Below are positions 12,481-23,570 of a stretch of DNA of 64,000 nt, one piece after another. Below the pieces are notes generated by a model. It had not been told where the DNA came from and searched no databases. It saw nothing but the letters and a program-made list of their open reading frames with translations. How positions within the stretch are numbered: position 1 is the first letter of the stretch; every line of letters starts with the position of its first letter. Both the position numbers and the translations under genes were made by a program. This DNA is from Zygnema cylindricum (lineage: Eukaryota; Streptophyta; Zygnematophyceae; Zygnematales; Zygnemataceae). The stretch is taken from contig JBBHKE010002279.1 in NCBI GenBank assembly GCA_037447655.1, forward strand, positions 1 through 64,000, in the 5' to 3' direction.

Positions 12481-13074
12481 TATATACAAAACACACACTT
12501 CAAATTCCTTTATCATAAGTTCCACCTCCTCCTCTTATTTCGGTAGATTTTTCTGGTTTCCTTCCCATCTATTGGAAACGAATTCAGCTCAACCCTCTTC
12601 AAGATGGTCTTGTCATTTTAGATCTATTCGCACGCATAGGTATCTCTAAGCTATCTCGCCTTCGAAACGGATTACTCATCAAGCACTACTACTTAGTCGA
12701 CACTTACCCTTTTGCTCCGAAAGCCCACACACATCACTGTAATCTTTTACACGAACAATATCCACATCTTTTTCCCAAATCCACCTTTGACCACATGCAT
12801 ATAGCCTTACACTTAGATTTTCGTTTGATAAGCAATCACCACATTCTTGATGTGGAACCAATCGATCTTCTCTTTGCCGGTTGGGAGTGTCACGAATGTC
12901 ACGAGCAGGCAAGGGTCTTGGCTTCGTCTTTGAATTACTTCATATCATGCATTTTCTTCAATCATTCGATCGACCATTAGGATATATTTTGGATAACGTG
13001 GCAGCCTATAACGATCCTCGACCTACATTGTTAGTTGATTACAAGCGGATAGAAGCATTATTTTGTCCTCCTCT
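12481..13074 (+). pseudogene. Gypsy C C5 cytosine DNA methyltransferase, N-terminal half
   Basis: From about 12560 the frame carries C5 cytosine methyltransferase motifs. Motif I (AdoMet binding) is DLFARIG at 12621-12641. The motif IV region reads GWEC, with the presumed catalytic Cys codon at 12888-12890 and Glu in the usual Pro place. A one-base loss follows directly, shifting to the frame that reads MSRAGKGLGF. Motif VI is LDNV at 12989-13000. A short block usually present between motif IV and the following helix seems deleted. The domain stops at 13074 because copia A+ is inserted; it continues in frame at 19458. It would transfer methyl groups to cytosine in DNA. Position between protease and RT shows it belongs to the retroelement, not to a host gene. 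Confidence 0.85.
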
Positions 13075-14121
13075 AGTAGAAATTGATGGTTCTTTCATTA
13101 TTTTCTAGGTCTAAATTGAAATACAGAAAGAAGATGAGGCAGTCTGCCTCTAACTTCTCTCTCCAACTCCCACACTTGTTGCAGTCATTGAGAAGTTGGA
13201 GAGGAAGTTAGAGCCATGGCTACCTAGGCTATCCAGAGGTTTACGGGAAATAGATTAGTTGATTCACGGATAGGTAGTTTATTTAAGAAAAGGGATGATG
13301 TCTGATCCAGGATTTGATCTTGGTACCTGCCATTTGTAGACCGCTGGTAGCCGATAGACTTATCCATTAAGTTTATGACTAGTGTTACATGCTATAAGGT
13401 TTGATATTTATTTAACTGTTACCACGTAGGAAAATTCATTTAACGAAAATTTTTTACAGTATACATAGATCCAGTTATGTAAAGTATGAATTACGGTATG
13501 GATAAGAAACGAGCACTGCGCATTTGTTTGTTTAACGAGACAAATACCGCAAAAGTATTTATGACGGATACGATAGAAATTTGCATTCAATTGGACGACC
13601 GGGAAGAAAGCCGAGATCGCGGAAGAGAATCTTGGCGGTTTGTAGTCATCGCCACATTGGATGTCACGTGGCACGAATACGCTGGATCGCGTCATCTCCT
13701 GGGATTACGCGTTCAAATCCGGATATGACATGTGTCAACATTTAGGCCATGTTGTACAATATCCGTACAAAAAGTAAACCGGTTGCTGTACTTTTGTGTA
13801 CGGCAGTGTAATATGTCAGTAGATAGAGTTTAAGAGAGAGATAGGACTTAGAAAAATTTGGTAGATAGGACCTCTCTCAGAGAGCTTCTTTACAAAAGGT
13901 CAACTTTGACCCTCCATAACTTACTGCTCAGGGGAGCAAATTCAAATATTCTTTTTGCTATCTACCCGAGGGAGTCTTGCCTTCACATTGAAGAAGGTGG
14001 TCATAGCTTTTGTCTGCCAAGGTGGCAAATAATCTTGCTTAAACACAAAGTGTTCAGGGTTATCCTAGAGGCTTCTTGCAAGCAGTCCATTCTAAGGACC
14101 TATGGAGGTCTCAGAGTTGTA
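13075..14121 (+). repeat. 5' LTR of copia A+
   Basis: 1047-bp LTR paired with 18389-19452. It contains an antisense tRNA-like block: 13307-13323 read on the minus strand gives CCAAGATCAAATCCTGG, a 5-bp stem (one weak pair) with a 7-base loop, and a TTAATGGATAAG phrase about 45 bases before it. The Gag ATG is at 14102-14104. Confidence 0.92.
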
Positions 14122-17100
14122 GGTTATACGCCCACCCTCTAGGGTACCCATCTTTAACGGAACTGGCTTCATATATTGGGAAAATATGATAATAGGAGCT
14201 CTATGCAAGGAAAGGTTTTAGGGGATAGTGAGTGGACGAGTGGGGCATCCATCAAGTCTTCGAATCCCTCCAAGATTTGGAAGAAGTAGATTCACAAGGA
14301 AAGCTGATCCATCTTCAACGGAGGAGACAAAGGAATGACAGGTGGTGGACAAAGGAACGGAGAAGGAGACGACCACACCAATAGCAAGTGGTTCCGAATT
14401 CATGTCACCTATTTTGAGGAACATGGGCTTACATGTCCTGATTTGCAAGTAGAAAGGGCATCCCATCTTTCGATGGCTCTCATAAAGTGTACCGAAGTGA
14501 TACGATTGAGCAACAACAGTTGGCTGATCTGAAAGTTAAGAAGAATGTATACAAAGGGGGGAAGATGTTTGATTTTTGCAACAAGCGTGCTACACTTTTC
14601 ATGGTGCTTGAGAGTGCTGGAAAAGATTTTAGTGAAAAAGAAAAGGTTAACTGTTTACTGATGAAGTTACTCGATGAGTTCGAGAACATAGTCAACCGTG
14701 TTCAGGACTTGCCTGACTCAAGGTGGATATGGAACTCAGTGGTAGGAATGATTCTTGTTTGGGAGAATACGATTGAGATCCGAACGGGAGGAAAGAGTGG
14801 GCAAGCCTTAGCAGCCGAGAGCGATTGGAGGAACAAGGATTCCCGGAGACCGGTCGGAAATTACAAAAGGTGGGAGCACAAAAAGCAGACCAACGAGTTC
14901 GGACCAAGGGCTACCAAGGGTTTATGTCATTTGTGTAACAAAACAAGGGCACTATATGGCGGAGTGCACTAAGCTAACCGAGCTTCGGTTAAAAGAGGGG
15001 CAGACTGGTGGAACCGCGAGAGGAAAGAAAAATGCCCTTGTGACACAGGTACATGAGGTGGAATTTGAAGACAAGGACGATAATCTCTTATTGGATGAGG
15101 AGTTGGAAGCGACAAACGAGGTAGAAATTCCACAAAAGCAGAAATGTGCTTTCGGTGGATTGAAAGGTGAAACAGGCTAGATTGTGGATTCAGGTGCCTC
15201 CATGCACATGTGTAAGGATAAACACCTGTTCACTAAGATAAGAAAGATTCCCACCGTAGAGATAGAGTACGGGGATGGGAGGATAGTCACTACTACTCTT
15301 GTAGGATCGGTGGATCTGAAAGTGTTAGTAGAAAGAAAAGACATTCATAGTTGCATTCTTCGATGTGTTGTTTATTCCGGAGCTGAACAAAAACTTCATC
15401 TCTACGACTGTATTAGATGATAAGGGTTTTGATACTAGCAACAGGAAAGGAGTCTTCACTTTTAGTTTTGAGTAGGAAGTCTATTTCATTGTTGAAAAAG
15501 GTAGCCAAGGGATGTTTAGGCTGGTTTAAAGCAATGAAAAGAAGAAACTTTATTATACTGGTGTTCATGATATAATGATGTGGCATAAGAGGCTTGGGCA
15601 TGTGAATCTAGATAAGCTAAGAGAGAAGAAAAGATGGGAGTGGTTGAAGGGATTCAGTTTAGTGAGAGTGAGAATCTAGGTGATTGTAGTGGATGTGCTC
15701 AAGGTAAAGCACACATATAACCCTTTCCCAAAACAACCACCTTTAAGGGAGAAAAAATTATAGATTAAGTACACACAAATATTTGGGGACCGGCCAAAGT
15801 GCCGTCAACAGGAGGGAAGAGATTTATGATGACGATCACTGATGATTGGTCTCGGTATTCCAAGGTGAATATTTTGAAAAACAAGTCAGAAACTCAGGAT
15901 TGTTTTAGACAATATAAAGCATGGAGGGAAAAACTCCATGAAACTCCAATCAAGAGAGTAAAAAGTGACAATGGTGGAGAGTATACTTCTAACAAGTTTG
16001 AGGATTTTCTGGGGGAAGATGGAGTCCAACACCAAAAGAGAGTTCCAGAAAACCGGGAACATAATGGGGTAGCTGAAAGATTAAAGAGGACACTAAGTGA
16101 TAGTGCTAGAAGTATGTTGTCGGATAAGAAGATAGGAAAAAGAGTTTGGGCAAAGCAATGAACTGTGCTAATAACCTCAAAAATAGAGTTCTTACTTATA
16201 CTATAAAAGACAAAACACTTTATGAGAGATGGACCATGAGGAAACCAGACATATCTCACTTAAAGGTTTTCGGCAGTGAATTATTCAGTCTAGATATAGA
16301 TTGGTCTAATTGAAAGCTAGTCCTTAAAAGAAACCGGGATACTTATTAGGATATGATGAGGATGTTTAAGTATATAGAGTTTATGATCTAAAAAAGGACA
16401 ATATAATCTTAGTAAAGCATCTAATAGTTATGGATGAAGGAAAGTCTGTGGATCTCTTCAAGTCAGTAAAAATCAGATTTGAGTCAGAAAATTCTGATGA
16501 CTTTGAAATTCCTAACTATCCAGGTTTTAGAGAAGATGACATTCTTGCAAGTACAAATCAGACCGAAAAGGACTCGGCTGTGGAAACTCCAGTGACAACT
16601 CTACCCGAAGCGGAAGACGTGGTGGAAATTGATTCGGAATCAAGGGATAGGGGAGAAGCCGAGATTGTTCGAAAGAACCCACAAGAACCATCTATTCCGG
16701 CAACAAATTTTGAAGGGGGAAGGAGAAGTAGCAAAATATTGCAAGAAAAACAGGTTAATAACAAGGCAACAAAACTATCTCATCAAGATTAACCTCAAAC
16801 TTAAAGAGAGGCGATGACTTGTCCAGAAAGGAGCCGGTGGAAGATAGCCATCAATGAGGAGATGACTTGAATTATGGCAGCCGAACTTGGGAGCTGGTGG
16901 ATTGTCCACCTAACCGAAAACCAATTGGTTGTAAGTGGGTTTTCAAATTCAAACTGAACCCGGATAACACCATTGAGCGTTACAAAGCCGGATTAGTGGC
17001 AAAAGGATTTACACAGAAAGAGGGAATCATCTACGAGGAAACCTTTACCCCGGTTGTCAGATTTCCCTCCATCCGCATACTTCTCACTCTGGCAAAAGCA

Positions 17101-18375
17101 AAAGACATGGAGGTGCACCAGATGGACATAAAGACAGACTTTTTGCATGGAGAATTGGAAGAGGAGATCTTCATGCGACAACACCAAGGATTTGTGGAAG
17201 AAGGAGAGGAGAGTTAGGTATGCCAGCTGATTAAATCTCTTAATGGTTTGAAACTAGAGCCCAGACAATGGAATAAGAAGCTTGATGAGTTTCTTATCGG
17301 TCTAGGATATATCCGGATCATCTCTGATCACTCAATCTATATTTTTGAAGATGACAAAGGTGTTATATTTATTGCAATTTATGTTGATGATTTGCTTGTT
17401 TTAAGTAAAACAATGGAAAATATTAATAAACTGAAAATCGGTCTTAAGGGGAGATTTGAAATGAAAGATATGGGGAAAGCAAAATATATTTTGGGAATTC
17501 AAGTAGATAGGGACTGAGAAAGAAAGATTATAAGATAGAGTCAAAAGGAAGCAATAGGGAACATGCTAGAAAAATTCCACATGGATAAAGTTAATAGTTG
17601 TACAACTCCAATGGAGCTAAAGAAAAAAAGTGAGGGGAGTGAGTAAAAAGGAGTCATAGTCTTAGACCAAGAATTAAGTCATGAAGAACAGAAGTTCATG
17701 CAGACTATTCCTTACATGCAAGTAATGGGAAGCCTAATCTATTTTATGGATTGTACCCGAACGGATTTAGCTGCAGCTGTAGGAGTGTTGAGTAGAAGCC
17801 TAAATGCTCCAACTAACAAGGATTGGGAGGCAATTAAGAGAGTCCTTAGATATTTGATAAGAACTAGGGATCTATGGTTGCATTTGGGTGGGGTAAATAC
17901 TGACATCACTACTTGGAGTGATGCCAGTTATGGTGATGCTCCGATAAGGAGATGTACTACTGGATATGTATTATATGTGGGTGACGGGGCTTGCTGTTTT
18001 AGTAGCAAACAGCAAAAGGTTATTGCTCAGTCCACCATGGAGGCTAAGTATATGGCCTCTTGCTCTGCTATAAAAGAATTGATGTGGGTCAAGTCTTTGC
18101 TTGGTGAGCTTGGTCACCTTAAGAGTTGTGCGCAAAAACAATTTTGTGATAATCAGGCAGCAATCGCTTTTTCTGCCAATCCTAAACATCATTTTAAAGC
18201 CAAACACATGGACATTAGACTCAACTTTGTTATAGAGAAAGTAGAAAACAAAATAATCAATTTAGAGTACCGACCACATAGCGAGATGGTAGCAGATGTG
18301 ATGACCAAACCAATGCCTTCCCCTAAGCTAATTTTCTGCAAGGAGAAGTGTGGTCAGGAATTAAATATTGACTAG
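14102..18375 (+). pseudogene. Copia A+ gag-pol polyprotein (broken)
   Basis: Gag starts inside the LTR and hits a stop at the seventh codon. A one-base change near 14940 disrupts the zinc knuckle. The retropepsin motif VDSGASMHMC is kept (about 15184) but preceded by a Trp-to-stop change. The integrase region (15799-16161) keeps DDWSRYS and SDNGGEY motifs. RT (16867-17517) keeps YVDD at 17380-17391. RNase H (17698-18375) is the longest open part, 225 codons. At least a dozen stops and shifts break the frame. The family is clear; the copy is dead. Confidence 0.93.
14122..14135 (+). promoter_or_regulatory. Primer-binding site of copia A+ (degenerate)
   Basis: GGTTATACGCCCAC, two changes from the initiator tRNA-Met anticodon complement seen intact in A3 and B. 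It directly follows the LTR. Confidence 0.75.
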
Positions 18376-18380
18376 AAAAT

Positions 18381-18388
18381 AAGGGGAG
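18381..18388 (+). other. Polypurine tract of copia A+
   Basis: AAGGGGAG directly before the 3' LTR, the plus-strand primer site. Confidence 0.85.
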
Positions 18389-19452
18389 TGTAGAAATCAA
18401 TGGTTTTTTTAGTATTATCTAGGTCTAAATTGAAATACCGAAAGTAGTTGAGGCAGTCTGCCTCTAACCTCTCTCTCCAACTCCCACACTTGTTGCAGTC
18501 ACTGAGAAGGTTGAGAGGAAGCTAGAGCCATGGCTACCTAGGCTATCCAGAGGTTTAGGAGAAATAGAGTAGTTGATTCATGGATAGGTAGTTTATTTAC
18601 TAAAAGGGATGATGTTGGATCCAAGATTTGATCCTGGTACCTGTCGTCCGTAGACCGCCAGTAGCCGGTAGACTTATGCATTAAGTCTAAGACTAATGTT
18701 ACATGCCATAGGGTTCGATATTTATTTAACTATTACCACGTAGGATAATTCATTTAACGAAAATTATTTACAGAAATACATAGATCGTGTTATATAAATG
18801 ACGGATTACGGTATGGATATGAAACGAGTACCGCGCATTTGTTTCTTTAACGATACAAATACAGCGCAAGTATTTATTATGGCTACAATTGAAATTTGCA
18901 TTCAATCGGACGGCTGGGAAGAAAGCCGAGATTGCGGAAGAGAATCTCAGTGGTTTGTAGTCATCTCCATATCGGATGACACGTGGCACGATTACGTTGT
19001 ATCGCACCATCTCCGAGGATTACGGGACCGAATCAGGATATGACATGTGTCGACATTTAGGCCATGTCATACAGTATCCGTACATAAAGTACACCGGCAG
19101 TTGTACTTTTGTGTACGACAATGTAATATGCTTGGTGCCGCACATCAGTAGATAGAGTTTTAGAGAGAGATAGGACTTAGAAAAATTTGGAAGATAGGAC
19201 CCTCTCTCTTAGAGAGCTTCTGTACAAAAGGTCAACTTTGACTCTCCATAACTTTCTACTCAGGGGAGCAAATTCAGAGATTCTTTTTGCTATCGTCTCA
19301 GGGGGGTCTTGCCTTCACAAAGATGAAGGTGGTCAAATTTTTCTGTGCGAGGGTGGCAATTATTCTTGCTGAAAAGCAAAGGGGTCAAGGTTATCTTAGA
19401 GGCTTCTTGCAAGCTGTCCATTGTGAGGACCTATGGAGGTCTCAGAGTTCCA
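18389..19452 (+). repeat. 3' LTR of copia A+
   Basis: 1064-bp LTR beginning TGTAGAAATC and ending CAGAGTTCCA, followed by CCTCT. Like the 5' LTR it carries the promoter-region inverted repeat near 19079-19118 and the antisense tRNA-like block. Its last bases contain the Gag ATG. Confidence 0.93.
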
Positions 19453-19457
19453 CCTCT

Positions 19458-19990
19458 TATCATTGATGTCGCTCCTTACGGGTCCTTAGCCCATAGGGTG
19501 TGATCTAAATGGACCAAGTTGATTGATATCGGTTGGCTTAGAGAAGGAAATCTTTTGCCTGACCCCCCTTTATTAATATTCAAATGACACTCTTTTCTTT
19601 CAATAAAGTTCAAACATATCTTTAGCCTGATCACCAGTCGAATTACAACATAAACGTCTCGCGTCAACGACTCAAAGTTCTCCCCACTCTAGTGGCTTAT
19701 CCGCACTCTTACGCTTTCTCCGGCGATGGGCCGCACTGCTTAGAAATATTCACATAGGGGGCATTGATGAGCCTATAGCCAAAGAATGAGAACACCTTAT
19801 GCATTTCCAACCCAACACTACAGCTGTCCAGGATCTCACAAAACGGCAGTGCCTCATCTTTTTAGGTCATGTCATGGACCCTCAATCTCTCTCATTTTTT
19901 TTAGGCCTCAGGATTTGCAGCAAGTCGTTACGCACAGACCCATCCGTCTTTGCCAGCTAAGGGGGGGAGAATACATCATCAATTTCTAAA
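19458..19990 (+). pseudogene. Gypsy C C5 cytosine DNA methyltransferase, C-terminal half
   Basis: This is the second half of the methyltransferase, in the same frame as 13074 when copia A+ and one CCTCT are removed. It opens with a block ending GSLAHRV, at the place of the conserved Gln/Ser-x-Arg-x-Arg motif, then a TGA (19501-19503) where an Arg codon CGA would fit, then SKWTKL. Further on are a PHSYAF block (near 19700) and LGHVMDP at 19862-19882, which suits motif X, the last part of the AdoMet pocket. Two or more frameshifts lie between them. The region ends shortly after and passes into a linker before the RT. Domain identity rests on the motif order over both halves. Confidence 0.8.
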
Positions 19991-20396
19991 CACATACCTA
20001 CACGATCCGTTATCACCCATAAAGGGATAACTTCTCAGTCTTTCCTCTTTTCCATCCCTTATAAAACCTTCTTCAGATGTCACAAATCTACGATTTCTTA
20101 TAATCCCAGTCATATGTGATGGTTCATTCCAGCCTATACTATTGCTCAATCAATTCCCTCTGGTCACATATCAACATCTTCTTATTAGACTGCAACCTTT
20201 CCCACTTGTAGCTGGCATCATCGGACAAATTGCTCAATCTACTCCCTCTAGTCACACATCAACATCTCTTCACTGGATCGCAACCTTTCCCACTAGTAGC
20301 TGGCATCATTAGGTAAATTGTTTACACTAGACACTTGTCAATTACTCTTTAGGTCAAACGCTCATCGCAAATGAACAACAGGCTTTTGCACACGCC
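19991..20396 (+). other. Gypsy C linker between methyltransferase and RT
   Basis: No domain was recognised. It holds a tandem duplication of 88 bp (20141-20228 and 20229-20316, about 85% alike by eye). Because 88 is not a multiple of three, the duplication shifts the frame. Confidence 0.7.
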
Positions 20397-21356
20397 ATGG
20401 AAGCGATAACAATTAATAGTTCGGAAACTCCTAAATGGAAATTTGGGGCTAATCTCTCTAAATTTGAACATGATTTACTGAACGAAGTAATTCTCTGGAA
20501 CATCAACGCATTCACTTTATCCATAAACGATCTTGGTCGACATAGAACCTATAAATTGTTTATAGATCTCGAAGACGATCGTCTCATTTTCAAACCAAAA
20601 CACCACTTATCTGAAATGGAATGGGAATTAGTGGATCAAGGTTGCGCTGAATTGGAGGAAGTTGGCCTCATTTACCATGCAGATTCGACTTGCGCAGCAC
20701 CCACAATCATGCCTCGTAAAAATGATGCCAAGGGAAATTTTACCGATCGTCGAATGTGCCGCGATTACCGTGAACTCAATTCCAGAACTATACAAGACCG
20801 ACATCCGATGCCATTGGTCGAGGAAATATTTAATCATGTAGGAGGCGCTAAATATTTCAATATTATTGATTTACGACAAGGTTTAAACTAGATTGAAATA
20901 GAGGAGAAAGATAGGCATAAAACCGCTTTTTGGGGTAGTGATGGTCGTTGGGAATGGTCTGTGATGCCTTTTGGACTTAAGAACGCCCGCGCAGTTTTTC
21001 AAAAAGTAATGGATTTAGTTGTAGGTGGATGCAAGTTTGCATGATGTTATATCGATGACTTGATTATCGCTTCTCCCACAATTGATGATCATGCAGCTCA
21101 TATCGAATGGGTCCTAACTGAATTGAAGAAGGTCGTATTAAAATGTCATCCAACTAAATGGACTTTCGGGTCCGAGGGTGTGCCTTACCTTAGACATTTC
21201 ATTTCCTCCAAGGGAATCACAACAATTGAAGCAAAAACTGAGGCTATTTACAAACTGCCAACCCCCGTTGATCTCACAAGTCTTCGAGCCTTCCTGGGAT
21301 TAGCTAATTACTATCGCAGATTTGTCCCTAGTTTCAGCACTGTCATTTACCAGTAA
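20397..21356 (+). pseudogene. Gypsy C reverse transcriptase (broken)
   Basis: Ty3/gypsy RT. An open stretch 20397-20891 carries MCRDYRELN and the FNIIDL block typical of gypsy RT fingers and palm, then a stop. The MPFGLKNA block follows near 20960, and the catalytic YIDD lies at 21048-21059, preceded by an in-frame TGA. The next open stretch (to 21356) contains the LRAFLGLANYYRRF connection block. It would copy element RNA into DNA. It follows the methyltransferase and precedes RNase H, the normal gypsy order. Confidence 0.93.
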
Positions 21357-22090
21357 ACGATATGCTAAAAAAAAAGGTCCTTTTCGTATGGGGACCTGAT
21401 CAGATTTTTGCAATTCAAAAGTTGAAAGATGCCCTCTCGAGTACTCCCATCCTACGACCTCCTAATCACAAATTACCTTTCTGCCTATAAACAAACTTTG
21501 GAAAGCTAGGCATTTTGGCCATCTTAACTCAAGGAGAACTAACATAAGAAGAATACGTGGTCGCTTACGCAAGCAGAAGTAATAATTGTGCGGAGTCGAA
21601 TTATAGTAGTTATGAAGGAAAATATCAGGCGTCAGTTTGCGGTATTGTACACTTTCGTCACTACCTTTACGGAAAACCGTTTACCCTTCTAACCGACCAT
21701 CAGCCCTTACATTTGCTGATGACAAACTATAAACTGTCAGGAAAATTACCGCGATGGGCATTAATATTACAAGAATACGATGTGGAAATAATTCACCGGC
21801 CAGGGTTACTTAGTCTGAATGCATACGACATTTCCCGAAATCCTTTGCCATGGACCACAGAAAACGGGGTCCGGCAAGACTTCGATGACGATGACGTAGC
21901 AACAATGTCAACAAGGTTTTATATCACACATTTTTTATCTTCGCTGCCCACATCCCGTTTTGCCCCAGACCGATGGCGGGACAAAGCACTAATTGTTTTC
22001 TTCTCCTCAAAAACTTTTCGACCCGACACTACATTCGAGGAGGAGGAAAGAATAAAGCAAAGAGCTAAAAATTATCTTTGGTTGGATCGC
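21357..22090 (+). pseudogene. Gypsy C RNase H (broken)
   Basis: The open part 21557-22093 shows the gypsy RNase H pattern: VAYASRS, then NYSSYEGK, then FTLLTDHQPLHLL, and the IIHRPG block that usually ends the domain. Before it, 21357-21556 has several stops in the N-terminal strand region. It would degrade the RNA of the RNA-DNA hybrid. Confidence 0.88.
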
Positions 22091-22514
22091 TAATACAATT
22101 GTTAGCAGACGGTAGTCATAGACACGTGCCTCGCCTGATTGAACGCCTTTCGCTAATTAAACAGATTACCACCGATCTAGGTCATTATGGAACCAAGGGC
22201 ACTTTAAGTCTGCTGCAAGCACACTATTGCTGGTCTGAGATGCAATCTCATTTCGCATCGATATTGCGTAAGTGTGCAATATGTGATTCTCTTCGCACTT
22301 CTTTTTTCAAATGGCAGACAACCCTCTAACCACTACCCATCAGAGGGTTATTTTACCGTTGGTCGTGCCATTTGGCAAGTCTCTTTCCCATATCTCTAAG
22401 GGGGAAACAATATATAACGATCATGATTGAAAATTTTAGCAAATGGGTTGAAGTAGTAGCATGACCAAACAAAATTGCAAAGCTCACCACAGTAGCTTTT
22501 AAAGAACATGTCCT
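22091..22514 (+). pseudogene. Gypsy C integrase, zinc-binding and first core part
   Basis: The region reads LGHYGTKGTLSLL then KCAICDS, the His and Cys pairs of the integrase HHCC domain (22170-22300). It is followed by the first core strand around ENFSKWVEV, where the catalytic Asp position appears to carry Glu. Copia A3 interrupts it at 22515; the core resumes at 36263. Stops are present. Confidence 0.85.
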
Positions 22515-23570
22515 TGAAACTCTGAGACCTACATAAGTCTTCAGAGTATACAGCTTCCAAGAAGCCTCTAGGATAACCTTGACCCCTTTGTGTTTCAGAA
22601 AAAATAACTGCCACCCTGACAAAAAATAACTCTGACCAACTTCACCCTTGTGAAGGCAAGACTCCCTTGAGTCGATAGCAAAAAGAATCTCTGAATTTGC
22701 TCCCCTGAATAGTAAGTTATAGAGGGTCAAAGTTGACCTTTTGTATAGAAGCTCTCTAGGAGAGAGGGTCCTATCTTCTAATTTTTCTAAGTCCTATCTC
22801 TCTCACAGACTCTATCTATTGATGTACAGAGCCAATCAGATTACAATTCCGTACATAAAAGTGCAGCTGCCGGTGTACTTTTTGTACCGACACTGTAGGA
22901 CATGGCCTAAATGTCGACACGTGGTATGTCCGGATTCGCTCCCTTAATACTTGGAGATGCTGCAATCCAATGTCATTTCGCCACTTGTCATTTGATGTGG
23001 CGATGACCACAAACCGTTGAAATCATCTTCCGCAATCTCGGCGTTAATTCCGGTCGTTCGATTAAATTTACATTTAATCGTAGCCGTAATAAATACATGC
23101 GCGGTATTCGTTTCACTAAAGAATTAAATGCATGGTATTGGTTTCTTATCCGTACTGGAATCCGTACTTTTACATTTACTGGATATATGTCTCTCGTAAG
23201 CAGTTTTAGTTAAATGAACTATTCTACGTATAAATGTTGAAATAATTATCAAACCCTATATTACTTAACACTACTTCTAGACTTAACGGCTAAGGCTAAC
23301 GGCTACCGCCAGTCTGCCAGCCGGTAGGTACCAGGATCAAATCCTGTGGCCGGCATATATCTTTTAGTAAATAAAACCCCTAACTAAAATATATTTTCCC
23401 GTAAACCTTGGATAGCCTAGGTAGCCATGGCTCTAGCTCCCTCTCCAATTTCTCAGTGACTGCGACAAGTTTGAGAAGTTGGAGAAAGAAGTTAGAGGTA
23501 GACTGCCTCGGCTTCTTTCTTATTTCTATTCAGACCTAGAAAATACTTTAAAAGACCATTAATTTCTACA
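22515..23570 (-). repeat. LTR 1 of A3 (3' LTR of A3a)
   Basis: 1056-bp LTR with TGAAACTCTG at its outer edge next to GTCCT and TTTCTACA at its inner edge. It is close to LTRs at 29794-30861 and 35202-36257. Confidence 0.92.

Larger units (their letters stand above)
13075..19452 (+). mobile_element. Copia A+, full-length but defective, in gypsy methyltransferase
   Basis: Complete copia element of family A on the plus strand, 6378 bp, with target duplication CCTCT at 13070-13074 and 19453-19457. It has a 5' LTR (13075-14121), primer-binding site (14122-14135), gag-pol (14102-18375), polypurine tract AAGGGGAG (18381-18388) and a 3' LTR (18389-19452) that ends CA. The first base of the 5' LTR is mutated (AG for TG). 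The two LTRs differ at many positions, so it is not a recent arrival. It splits the methyltransferase domain of gypsy C. Confidence 0.94.

Noticed and set aside
12560-13074. A host DNA methyltransferase gene
   Set aside because: It lies between gypsy protease and RT within one element bounded by ATTCA duplications, and no promoter or intron structure of its own is seen.
14109-14121. A classical tRNA-Met 3'-end primer site (TCAGAG in the LTR end resembles TGGTATCAGAGC)
   Set aside because: These bases are inside the LTR, as they also occur at the end of the 3' LTR (19441-19452); the site after the LTR fits the anticodon stem-loop.
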